Both the position numbers and the translations under genes were made by a program. 6,476 nucleotides of DNA, taken from Pseudomonadota bacterium (GTDB taxonomy: Bacteria > Desulfobacterota > Desulfovibrionia > Desulfovibrionales > Desulfovibrionaceae). Positions within the stretch are counted from its first letter, which is position 1; every line of letters begins with the position of its first letter. Below the pieces are notes generated by a model that saw only the letters and a program-made list of their open reading frames with translations, searched no databases and was not told the DNA's origin. The stretch is taken from NCBI GenBank assembly GCA_018822065.1, contig JAHJKV010000077.1:1-6476 (forward strand). The letters run 5' to 3'. Positions 1-5,477 of the stretch are shown here, in pieces.

Positions 1-1071
1 CCGGAACTGCCCCTGGTCCTCGGCCTGTCCGATGCCCTGGCCAGCGAAGGCATCCCCTGCTTCGGCCCCAACGCCTATGCCGCCAACCTGGAAGGCTCCA
101 AGGCCTTTTCCAAGACCGTCATGCGCGACGCCGGGGTCCCCACCTCGCCCTTTGCCATCTTCGAGCGTTACGACGAAGCCAAGGAATTTATTGAAAGAAA
201 AGGCGCCCCCCTGGTGGTCAAGGCCGACGGCCTGGCCGCTGGCAAGGGCGTCATCGTGGCCACGACCATCGAGGAGGCCCTGGAGGCCATCCACGACATG
301 ATGGTCAAACGCGTCTTCGGCGCAGCAGGCGAGCGTGTGGTCATCGAGGAAACCCTCCAGGGCGAGGAAGCGAGCTTCCTGGCATTCTGCGACGGCACCA
401 ACTACGCCCTGCTCCCCTCGGCCCAGGACCACAAGCCCGTGGGCGAGGGCGATACCGGCCCGAACACCGGCGGCATGGGCGCGTATTCCCCTGCACCGGT
501 GCTGCCCAAGGAGCGATATGAGGAAATGGCCGAGCTGTGCATCCGGCCCATCCTCAAGCACATGGCCGAAAAGGGCCAGCCCTTCAAGGGTGTGCTCTAC
601 GCCGGGTTGATGTTCACCGAGTCCGGCCCGCAGGTGCTCGAATATAACGTGCGCTTCGGCGACCCCGAGTGCCAGCCGCTTTTGATGCGGTTGGAATCCG
701 ACCTGCTGGAGATCATGTTCGCCTGCATCGAGGGCCGACTGGACACTGTCCAGGTGATTTCCAGTCCCAAGACCGCCATCGGCGTAGTCATGGCTGCCGC
801 GGGTTATCCGAAGTCTTACCCCAGGGGAATGGAGATTTCAGGGCTGGACAGAATTGGACAACTGGACAACGTCATGGTCTTCCAGGCAGGCACGAAAAAA
901 GACGGCGACAAGACCGTCACCTCCGGCGGCCGAGTCCTCTGCGTCACCGCCCTGGGCGACACCCTGGCCGAGGCCAAAACCCAGGCCTACAAAGCCCTCG
1001 ACCTCATTCACTTCGACCAGAGCTACCACCGCCGCGACATCGGCGACAAGGGTCTCAAGAGACTTGGCTAG
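1..1071 (+). CDS. purD: Phosphoribosylamine-glycine ligase (GAR synthetase), 5' end outside window
   Basis: This enzyme joins 5-phosphoribosylamine and glycine at the cost of ATP to give GAR, the second step of de novo purine synthesis in the cytoplasm. The reading frame is open from base 1 and ends at TAG 1069-1071, giving 356 residues. Usual PurD length is about 420-430, so roughly the first 65-70 residues are missing; the ATG at 121 is internal. The visible part starts just before the family stretch LEGSKAFSK, then shows the ATP-grasp glycine-rich segment KADGLAAGKGV (about 217-249), GPNTGGMGAYSP (about 451-486), and the metal/ATP-binding block EYNVRFGDPECQPL near 640-680, all intact. The C-terminal domain ends normally with a YHRRDIG-type tail. 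purE follows after 50 bases with no terminator between, so co-transcription is likely. Confidence 0.97.
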   Translation, partial: PELPLVLGLSDALASEGIPCFGPNAYAANLEGSKAFSKTVMRDAGVPTSPFAIFERYDEAKEFIERKGAPLVVKADGLAAGKGVIVATTIEEALEAIHDMMVKRVFGAAGERVVIEETLQGEEASFLAFCDGTNYALLPSAQDHKPVGEGDTGPNTGGMGAYSPAPVLPKERYEEMAELCIRPILKHMAEKGQPFKGVLYAGLMFTESGPQVLEYNVRFGDPECQPLLMRLESDLLEIMFACIEGRLDTVQVISSPKTAIGVVMAAAGYPKSYPRGMEISGLDRIGQLDNVMVFQAGTKKDGDKTVTSGGRVLCVTALGDTLAEAKTQAYKALDLIHFDQSYHRRDIGDKGLKRLG

Positions 1072-1121
1072 GAATCGATTTTGTTTTATCTCTATACGAT
1101 AGAAAGAACGGAGTTTAATCA

Positions 1122-1610
1122 ATGCCGCAAGTAGCCATCTTCATGGGTTCCATTTCCGACGAGGAGAAGATGCGTCCCTGCGCCGATATCCTCAAGGATC
1201 TCGGCGTCAGCTATCTCTTCACCGTCTCCTCGGCCCACCGCACTCCGGCGCGGACCGAAAAACTGGTGGCGGAGCTTGAAGCGGACGGCTGTCAGGTCTT
1301 CATCTGCGCCGCCGGGCTGGCCGCACATCTGGCCGGGGCCGTGGCGGCCAAGACCACCAGGCCGGTGCTCGGCGTGCCGCTCTCTGCCTCGTCTTTGGGC
1401 GGGATGGATGCACTCCTTGCCACGGTGCAGATGCCTCCGGGCTTCCCGGTGGGCACCCTGGCGCTGGACAAGGTCGGGGCGCGGAATGCGGCCTGGCTGG
1501 CAGCGCAGATTCTGGCCCTCCACGATGACGGGCTGGCTGCCAAGCTCAAGGCGAAACGGCAAGGGTTCATCGAGGCGGTGGAGAAGGCGGCCGAGGGGCT
1601 GACCCAGTAG
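1122..1610 (+). CDS. purE: N5-carboxyaminoimidazole ribonucleotide mutase, class I PurE
   Basis: PurE rearranges N5-CAIR to CAIR in de novo purine synthesis. The 162 residues match the usual bacterial length. Family motifs in order: GSISD (residues 9-13, phosphate and substrate binding), SAHRTP (37-42, catalytic His39), AGLAAHLAG (64-72), PVLGVP (81-86), GGMDALLATVQMP (93-105) and PVGTLA (109-114). SAHRTP and the AAHL motif identify class I (N5-CAIR mutase) rather than class II AIR carboxylase, which has SAHKT. The usual proline of AAHLPG is alanine here. Class I enzymes depend on PurK (N5-CAIR synthetase), which is not in the window and is expected elsewhere. The ATG at 1122 is supported by CGGAG at 1109-1113, 8 bases upstream. 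The TAG stop shares its G with the GTG start of moaA. Confidence 0.97.
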   Translation: MPQVAIFMGSISDEEKMRPCADILKDLGVSYLFTVSSAHRTPARTEKLVAELEADGCQVFICAAGLAAHLAGAVAAKTTRPVLGVPLSASSLGGMDALLATVQMPPGFPVGTLALDKVGARNAAWLAAQILALHDDGLAAKLKAKRQGFIEAVEKAAEGLTQ

Positions 1611-2653
1611 TGAGCAGCCCGAAGCTGACCGATGGCCTGGGCCGGGCCATCAGCTATATGCGGCTGTCGGTCACGGATCGCTGCAACCTCTCCTGCACTT
1701 ACTGCGCTGGCGGCCCCAGGGAGTTCATTCCCCACCCGGACATCCTGCGCTACGAGGAATGCACCTCGCTCATCAGCCTGGCCCGGAGCCTGGGAGTTTC
1801 CAAGGTCCGGCTCACGGGCGGTGAACCCTTTGTTCGCAAGGGCTTTACAGATTTCGTGGTGCGCACCCTGACGGATTTCCCGGGTCTGGACCTGCGCATC
1901 ACCACCAACGCCACCTTGCTGACCCCAAACATCGATACCCTGGCCCGTGCAGGCCTGGGTCGGGTAAACATCTCCCTTGATACTCTGGACCGGGCCAAGT
2001 ACCAGCGCATCACCGGCTGCGACCTCTACGCCGAGGTGCGGAGGGCCATCGACGCCTGTCTGGCTGCGGGAATCAAGGTGAAGGTCAACTGTGTGGCCAT
2101 GCGCGGGGTGAATCAGGAGGAGCTGCCCGGCTTTGTGAACCTGGCCCGACAACTACCCATCGACCTGCGCTTCATCGAGTTCATGCCCGTTGGCGGGGCC
2201 AATGGCTGGGACCAGACTACGGTCTGGAGCGCGGAGGAGATCATCGCCGAGGCAGGCAAGCTGGTCGGGCTCATCCCTGTGGGACGCGAAAATCAGTTGG
2301 GCAAGACTGGCGAGGCCGAGGCGAACCGGGGACCGGCACGGATGTTTGAGATCGAAGGCGGCCTGGGCCGCCTGGGGGTCATCTCCCCGCTGAGCTGTCA
2401 TTTCTGCGCCACATGCAACCGCTTGCGCCTGACCAGCGACGGCCGCCTGCGCACCTGCCTCTTCTCGGACAAGACCTACAACCTGCGCCCACTCCTGCGC
2501 CACCCGAAGCTCGGCCCGGACGCCGTCCGCCGGGTCATCGAGGCCGCCATCCGCACCAAACCCGAAGGCTACAAACTGCTCCGTGAGCGCATGAAAAACC
2601 GCATCCAGGGCGGCTCTGTCTGCGCCACACGCATGCATTCCATCGGCGGGTAG
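1610..2653 (+). CDS. moaA: GTP 3',8-cyclase, radical SAM, molybdenum cofactor synthesis
   Basis: MoaA converts GTP to 3',8-cyclo-7,8-dihydro-GTP, which MoaC turns into cyclic pyranopterin monophosphate, the first molybdopterin intermediate. The 347 residues carry the N-terminal radical SAM cluster motif CNLSCTYC (Cys25, 29, 32) behind RLSVTDR, the SAM-binding TGGEP, a conserved RFIEFMPVG segment, and the C-terminal second [4Fe-4S] site Cys266/Cys269/Cys283 in FCATCNRLRLTSDG, including the two arginines expected to hold GTP. It ends in the double glycine (MHSIGG) needed for MoaA activity. One difference from the common form is that YCMP is replaced by YCAGG. The GTG start at 1610 overlaps the purE stop by one base (TAGTG), pointing to translational coupling. 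No clear terminator lies in the 37 bases before the convergent small gene. Confidence 0.95.
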   Translation: MSSPKLTDGLGRAISYMRLSVTDRCNLSCTYCAGGPREFIPHPDILRYEECTSLISLARSLGVSKVRLTGGEPFVRKGFTDFVVRTLTDFPGLDLRITTNATLLTPNIDTLARAGLGRVNISLDTLDRAKYQRITGCDLYAEVRRAIDACLAAGIKVKVNCVAMRGVNQEELPGFVNLARQLPIDLRFIEFMPVGGANGWDQTTVWSAEEIIAEAGKLVGLIPVGRENQLGKTGEAEANRGPARMFEIEGGLGRLGVISPLSCHFCATCNRLRLTSDGRLRTCLFSDKTYNLRPLLRHPKLGPDAVRRVIEAAIRTKPEGYKLLRERMKNRIQGGSVCATRMHSIGG

Positions 2654-2690
2654 GGTCGGGATGTGGGTGAGGGCAAGGATGGCGCGCCGT

Positions 2691-2900
2691 TTAGAACGCC
2701 TTTAGCAGCTTGTGTTTCAGCACTTTCAGGTCAGTTTCTTCCTGCCCGGTCGGAGTTTGCTGGTTTTGGGGGCCGTCGAAATAGCGCCACTTATCGTCCT
2801 CGCCTTTGCGGACGGTTCCAAGCACACGAATCCCGCGGCGGACTTCGATGATCAGGCCTGCTTCCAGCGTGTCCCTATCTTTGAATACTATCTTTTCCAT
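2691..2900 (-). CDS. Small hypothetical protein, 69 residues
   Basis: I do not recognise a family. The gene is called because the ATG at 2900 is preceded by a strong Shine-Dalgarno GAGGAGG (2906-2912 on the complement, 5 bases away) and the protein has ordinary, charge-balanced composition. It is acidic/basic mixed, soluble-looking, without signal peptide, membrane segment or cysteine. The first half (DTLEAGLIIEVRRGIRVLGT) alternates hydrophobic and charged residues like a small beta-rich domain, followed by KGEDDKWRYFDG, a Gln/Pro/Thr-rich linker (46-54) and a basic, Leu/Lys helix at the end (DLKVLKHKLLKAF). The TAA stop faces the end of moaA 37 bases away. It lies downstream of cheD on the same strand, separated by 226 bases with two hairpins, so it probably has separate or conditional expression. 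Function unknown. Confidence 0.72.
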   Translation of the reverse strand: MEKIVFKDRDTLEAGLIIEVRRGIRVLGTVRKGEDDKWRYFDGPQNQQTPTGQEETDLKVLKHKLLKAF

Positions 2901-2944
2901 CTTCGCCTCCTCGGCGTCATGATCTGTTAATTATTCCCAACAAA

Positions 2945-2976
2945 ACCCGTCAGCGGGTGCTGCAATCCTGGATTGC
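2945..2976 (-). repeat. Hairpin ACCCG-CTGA-CGGGT and adjacent 15-base palindrome upstream of small gene
   Basis: On the minus strand, GCAATCC-A-GGATTGC (2962-2976) is a perfect 7-base inverted repeat with a one-base centre. It is followed by ACCCG-CTGA-CGGGT (2945-2958) and TTTGTTG. The first looks more like a protein-binding palindrome than an RNA stem; the second could be a weak terminator or leader hairpin. Both sit 44-76 bases before the ATG of the 69-residue protein. No convincing -35/-10 pair is seen, although a TTGACC occurs at 2998-3003 on the complement. Confidence 0.4.
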
Positions 2977-3003
2977 TGAGTTGCTCATGGGTCTGTATCG
3001 GTC

Positions 3004-3023
3004 AAAAGCGGGGAAATCCCCGG
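3004..3023 (-). terminator. Possible intrinsic terminator after cheD
   Basis: Read on the minus strand there is a five-pair GC stem CGGGG-ATTT-CCCCG (3022 to 3009), then C and TTTT (3007-3004). It lies about 105 bases past the cheD stop. The stem is short and the U-tract is only four long, so it is a weak candidate. Confidence 0.4.
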
Positions 3024-3126
3024 ATTCCAATAGTATTAGCAGGTCCGGGGCGAGGGGACAAGAGAGAACGGGAGAGGGACGGGATTTCGAGTGTTCTGGA
3101 GGGCAGGTCAGGGCCTGCATTGGCCC

Positions 3127-3669
3127 TTAGCTTCGCTGGCCTGAGCGACGTTCCTGGATGGGGCAGGCTTCGCTCACGCCCAGGAGTTTCATGTAGACCT
3201 CTCCGGTGTGGGGCAGGAAGATGATGCGGCGGCCCTGTTTGCCTCCGGCTGAGGTGAAGAGCACGCGGATGCCGTGGGACTTCAGGGCGACATAGGCGGC
3301 CTCGACATTGGCCCGGCCGATGCCCTCCTGTTCGCTCAAGGCATTGGACCCGCCAAAAACCTTGGCCTCCAAGCGGCGCGGCTGCACGCCCATGGCCAGG
3401 AAATCGCTGCAAATACTGTTTATGGCTGAATCCACGAAGCGGTACTCGCTTTCGACGCAGCCAGGACGGGAATAGTTGCTCTTGACGGGCAGCAGCGCAT
3501 GAAAAATGCCGCCCGCCTTGCGGACGGGACAGTGGAAGGTCACGGCCACGCAGGAACCGAGCAGCGTGTCCAGCCGGCAGGGCTGGAGATAGACACCACC
3601 CTCCCCGACGATGAGAAACTCGCGGGGAAGCTCCGCCAGTCCCCTGCGCTCGGCCTCGGTCTTACGCAT
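3127..3669 (-). CDS. cheD: Chemoreceptor glutamine deamidase CheD
   Basis: CheD deamidates specific glutamines of methyl-accepting chemotaxis proteins to glutamate and, in Bacillus-type systems, also binds CheC and modulates adaptation. With the ATG at 3669 the protein has 180 residues. Family signatures: TLLGSCVAV with catalytic Cys40 and nearby Thr35, GGIFHALLP with His57 at the expected 17-residue distance from the Cys, KVFGGSNAL (103-111), IGRANVEAAY (117-126), and AGGKQGRR...HTGEVYMK near the C-terminus. The start was chosen because GAAGGTGG lies about 8 bases before this ATG and the ATG overlaps the stop of the upstream receiver gene by 8 bases (ATGCGTAA). A GTG four codons earlier (3681) is possible, but its upstream purine run is too close. 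The pairing implies co-translation with the receiver. No receptor, CheC or CheA is in the window. Confidence 0.93.
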   Translation of the reverse strand: MRKTEAERRGLAELPREFLIVGEGGVYLQPCRLDTLLGSCVAVTFHCPVRKAGGIFHALLPVKSNYSRPGCVESEYRFVDSAINSICSDFLAMGVQPRRLEAKVFGGSNALSEQEGIGRANVEAAYVALKSHGIRVLFTSAGGKQGRRIIFLPHTGEVYMKLLGVSEACPIQERRSGQRS

Positions 3670-4078
3670 CCTCGAAGCCACCTTCGATCAGGCCCAGGCC
3701 TACCAGCGCTTCTTCCAGCCGCTCGATTTCCAGGGGTTTGGTCAGATAGGCGTCCGCACCGGCATCAAATTGGGCCTCGGTCAGATGTTTGGGGTCATCC
3801 AGACAGGAGAGCATGACCACATGAGTGTTTTCCGCGCCTGGCACTTCGCTTGTATCGCGCATGGTTGTAATTATTCGGGTAGCATCCAATCCGCTCATGA
3901 CCGGCATCATGATGTCCATGATGATCAAATTGTAGGGCGTACCCGCCGCAAGGGAGAGCTCATACAGCTCCACAGCCTCTTGTCCATTCCATGCCTGGTC
4001 GCAGGTGCCATACCGCGAGAGCACCCCGGCCAGGAATTTCTGGATGATTTTTTCGTCGTCCACGATAAGTATTCGCAT
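3662..4078 (-). CDS. Single-domain CheY-like response regulator
   Basis: This is a stand-alone receiver of 138 residues with no output domain. It begins MRILIVDDEK, giving the acidic pair Asp7/Asp8. The phosphoacceptor is Asp55 in NLIIMDIMMP, the switch Ser91 lies in VVMLSC, Tyr111 and Lys114 lie in DAYLTKP, so all phosphorylation residues are present. The frame is open upstream to 4216, but the ATG at 4078 is preferred: it has GGGAGGGGAG just upstream and starts exactly at the canonical receiver beta1 strand. The upstream extension is rich in Cys/Arg and not domain-like. A 22-residue insertion-like stretch after helix 3 (DTSEVPGAENTH) is common in receivers of this kind. The gene overlaps cheD, so it may control or report on CheD-linked adaptation, or act as CheY. 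Its kinase is not in the window. Confidence 0.93.
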   Translation of the reverse strand: MRILIVDDEKIIQKFLAGVLSRYGTCDQAWNGQEAVELYELSLAAGTPYNLIIMDIMMPVMSGLDATRIITTMRDTSEVPGAENTHVVMLSCLDDPKHLTEAQFDAGADAYLTKPLEIERLEEALVGLGLIEGGFEDA

Positions 4079-4148
4079 CTCTCCCCTCCCATGCACCAGC
4101 GACACATCAGTCTGCCGGACATCCTCGACATTCACATACGCTTTTAAT

Positions 4149-4168
4149 GGGAGGGCGCAGCAGCTCCC
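4149..4168 (-). promoter_or_regulatory. Leader hairpin able to pair with receiver ribosome binding site
   Basis: In the minus-strand leader of the receiver gene, GGGAG (4168-4164) can pair with CTCCC (4153-4149). The same segment read as CCCTCCC (4155-4149) is an exact complement of GGGAGGG (4090-4084) in the ribosome binding site. The two pairings exclude each other, which would be the layout of a translational switch. Both motifs are short, so chance is a real alternative. Confidence 0.25.
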
Positions 4169-4216
4169 TAGACAGAAAATGCGCCGAGACGCAGCACACA
4201 TACTGTATATTATCAA

Positions 4217-4245
4217 ATGTTAGCACGACATCACCGGCAGTTCAA
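4217..4245 (-). promoter_or_regulatory. Candidate sigma-70-type promoter for receiver-cheD
   Basis: On the minus strand TTGAAC (4245-4240) is followed after 17 bases by TAACAT (4222-4217). Each box matches four of the six consensus bases. Transcription would begin near 4210, leaving a leader of about 130 bases before the ATG at 4078. Confidence 0.3.
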
Positions 4246-4398
4246 CCGGAGTTTTTTTATTTCCCTGGCTTTTTGGACAGCACCACAAATTGTGGCACCA
4301 ATATGTCCCGTACCCTGCATGCATCTATGAACCACGAAAGCATTTCAACTCTTCCGCTTGCGTTTCCGTATTATGTTCACCTTTTGTATTCATTTGCT

Positions 4399-4429
4399 TT
4401 GACATTGCTGCCACCTTATGATTTATAGT
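4399..4429 (+). promoter_or_regulatory. Sigma-70-type promoter for the MucR-like gene
   Basis: A perfect -35 box TTGACA (4399-4404) is followed by TTTATA (4422-4427) at 17 bases or by the better-matching TATAGT (4424-4429) at 19 bases. Transcription would start near 4435, about 35 bases before the ATG at 4470, and include the GGAGG ribosome binding site at 4461-4465. Confidence 0.55.
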
Positions 4430-4469
4430 TGTTACTACTGCTTTTATACATTCACTCATTGGAGGAAAC

Positions 4470-4862
4470 ATGGAAGACTACCTCAAAGAAGCGCTGGAAA
4501 TCGTTCGAGCTCAAGCTGGCGTTAGAAACATGACCGAAGAAGAGATGACCTCGATGCTCCAACGTCTGTCTTCGGGCATCAAAAATATCATGGGCGGGGA
4601 AGAACTGGCCATCGAACAAGAGCCTGCGACCGATCCCAAAAAGGCCATCCGCGAAAAAACAATCATTTGTCTTGAGTCCGGGAAGGCCTTCAAGGTCATC
4701 ACCAAACGTCATTTGGCGAAATTCGGCCTCACCCCGGACGAGTATCGGGAGAAATGGGGATATGCCAAGAAGACGCCCCTGGTATGCAAAAGCCTGCAAC
4801 GTGAACGGCGCAAGAAGATGAAAGAGATGAAACTCTGGGAACGCAGGGGAAAGAACAAATAG
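4470..4862 (+). CDS. Ros/MucR-family transcriptional regulator with degenerate zinc finger
   Basis: The 130-residue protein has the Ros/MucR layout: an N-terminal helical part (1-45, oligomerisation in known MucR), an acidic linker, and the DNA-binding fold IICLESGKAFKVITKRHL followed by FGLTPDEYREKWGY and a basic tail RERRKKMKEMK. In Ros the fold holds zinc with Cys2His2-type ligands, CxxC and a pair of histidines after KRHL. Here the first Cys (67) and the His of KRHL (81) remain, but the second Cys is Ser70 and the position four after His81 is Phe85, so normal zinc binding is unlikely. Zinc-free relatives (Ml proteins of Mesorhizobium loti) still bind DNA, so it is probably functional. Such proteins bind AT-rich DNA as repressors or nucleoid-associated factors. 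The ATG at 4470 has GGAGG 4 bases upstream, and a good promoter lies at 4399. Targets are unknown; a strong terminator follows 22 bases after the stop. Confidence 0.9.
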   Translation: MEDYLKEALEIVRAQAGVRNMTEEEMTSMLQRLSSGIKNIMGGEELAIEQEPATDPKKAIREKTIICLESGKAFKVITKRHLAKFGLTPDEYREKWGYAKKTPLVCKSLQRERRKKMKEMKLWERRGKNK

Positions 4863-4884
4863 GGAACCTTTTGTTTTGATGAAC

Positions 4885-4917
4885 AAAAAAGAGAGCGTCT
4901 GTGCGCTCTCTTTTTTT
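4885..4917. terminator. Bidirectional intrinsic terminator
   Basis: A-tract 4885-4890, stem GAGAGCG (4891-4897), loop TCTGTG, stem CGCTCTC (4904-4910), T-tract 4911-4917. The seven-pair stem extends through the A/T tracts to about 13 pairs. It ends both the plus-strand MucR-like gene and the minus-strand exported-protein gene, whose TAA (4916-4918) lies inside the tract. Confidence 0.92.
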
Positions 4918-5377
4918 ATCTGTTGTGCATGCAAAAGCCGGACAGCTGATCATATTCCGATGCAGTGAGACTCTTGCGGACAAGATACATACGCCGCAGA
5001 AACCGAGGATGGACGAACCCAGAGTTCGGGTTATCCGTCAGCACGACCAGACTGACCCGGCCGCCGGACGGCTCAGGATGGACCTGGACATGAGCGACTT
5101 CGTCGTTGCCAGGGTCGCCATCAAAGACGGGACCGAGAGGCTGGGCATGTTGCCCGAAAACCTCTTCCAGCCGGATTGACCCGGAACGCAGGGCATTCAA
5201 CCTGGACTCGTCCAGGCATATTCGCCACTTGAGCCCATCGGGGGGTTCCATGGCATCCACCACTTCCCATCCTTCAGCCGCCAGAGCAGCACTCAGATCG
5301 GGGGTTGGAACCTGTTCCTGGGCTCGGGCCATGGTGGCGAGGAAGACCAGGACAAGGAGGGGCAAGAGCATGCGCAT
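4916..5377 (-). CDS. Hypothetical exported protein, 153 residues
   Basis: I do not recognise a family. The N-terminus is a clear Sec signal peptide: MR, a hydrophobic core LLPLLVLVFLATM, then ARA with probable cleavage after Ala19 before QEQ. There is no lipobox cysteine, so a soluble periplasmic protein of about 134 residues is expected. The mature part has two cysteines (54 and 149) that could form a disulfide. It includes GWEVVDAMEPPDGLKWRICLDES, a stretch about gene-regulated nothing recognisable, a GDPGNDEVAHVQVHPEPSGG turn-rich segment and VSLVVLTDN, suggesting an alpha/beta or beta fold. The ATG at 5377 has AAAGG 5 bases upstream. It lies downstream of ald on the same strand, beyond a strong terminator, so expression needs either read-through or a promoter in the last 30-odd bases, where only a poor TTGCAT-17-TAAAAG is seen. 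Function unknown. Confidence 0.85.
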   Translation of the reverse strand: MRMLLPLLVLVFLATMARAQEQVPTPDLSAALAAEGWEVVDAMEPPDGLKWRICLDESRLNALRSGSIRLEEVFGQHAQPLGPVFDGDPGNDEVAHVQVHPEPSGGRVSLVVLTDNPNSGFVHPRFLRRMYLVRKSLTASEYDQLSGFCMHNR

Positions 5378-5410
5378 CCATGCCTTTTACGCCAGGAGCC
5401 GAACCCATGC

Positions 5411-5448
5411 AAGAAAACACGGCCCGCAGCAGTTGCCGCAGGCCGTGT
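5411..5448 (-). terminator. Strong intrinsic terminator of ald
   Basis: On the minus strand ACACGGCC (5448-5441) pairs with GGCCGTGT (5424-5417). The stem continues inward through a T-G wobble and GCGGC/GCTGC to a four-base AACT loop, about 14 pairs in all, and is followed by TTTCTT. It lies 30 bases past the ald stop. Confidence 0.9.
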
Positions 5449-5477
5449 GGTGAACTCGTTCGCACGCGGGGCGAAAG

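Larger units (their letters stand above)
4079..4469. promoter_or_regulatory. Gene-free divergent control region between receiver-cheD and MucR-like gene
   Basis: I see no gene in these 391 bases. The sequence is much AT-richer than its flanks (for example 20 G/C in the 60 bases 4381-4440 against 41 in 2401-2460). It holds a near-consensus plus-strand promoter, a weaker minus-strand promoter candidate, a palindrome CCACAA-A-TTGTGG (4283-4295), an 8-base palindrome TGCATGCA (4316-4323) and GGGAG/CTCCC pairing in the receiver leader. Ros/MucR proteins bind AT-rich DNA and often repress their own genes, so self-control from here is plausible, but inferred only. Confidence 0.6.

Noticed and set aside
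1292..2152. Long minus-strand open frame of 286 codons antisense to purE and moaA
   Set aside because: It runs opposite two genes with full family motifs, has no recognisable domain, and long antisense frames are usual in GC-rich coding DNA.
2681..2688. GGCGCGCC palindrome between moaA and the small gene
   Set aside because: A self-complementary 8-mer without loop or T-tract is not a terminator, and such GC-rich 8-mers occur by chance in this base composition.
3611..4147. Plus-strand open frame of 178 codons antisense to the receiver and cheD start
   Set aside because: It has no domain and is the complement of a receiver with all catalytic residues intact.
4200..4210. ATACTGTATAT, resembling half of a LexA operator
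   Set aside because: The second half (ACAG at the right spacing) is absent and the neighbouring genes are not SOS genes.
4079..4216. Upstream in-frame extension of the receiver (46 more codons)
   Set aside because: The ATG at 4078 has a strong ribosome binding site and matches the receiver beta1 strand; the extension is not domain-like and crosses the likely leader.
4233..4258. CCGG...CCGG followed by seven T, resembling a plus-strand terminator or the end of a small RNA
   Set aside because: Only four base pairs can form and no plus-strand gene lies upstream to be terminated.
4292..4307. TGGCAC with a downstream element, resembling a sigma-54 promoter
   Set aside because: The -12 element reads TGTC rather than TTGC and the GC at the required position is missing.
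4147..4428. Plus-strand open frame of 93 codons in the AT-rich gap
   Set aside because: Ser/Thr/Pro-rich product without domain or ribosome binding site, overlapping the promoter region.
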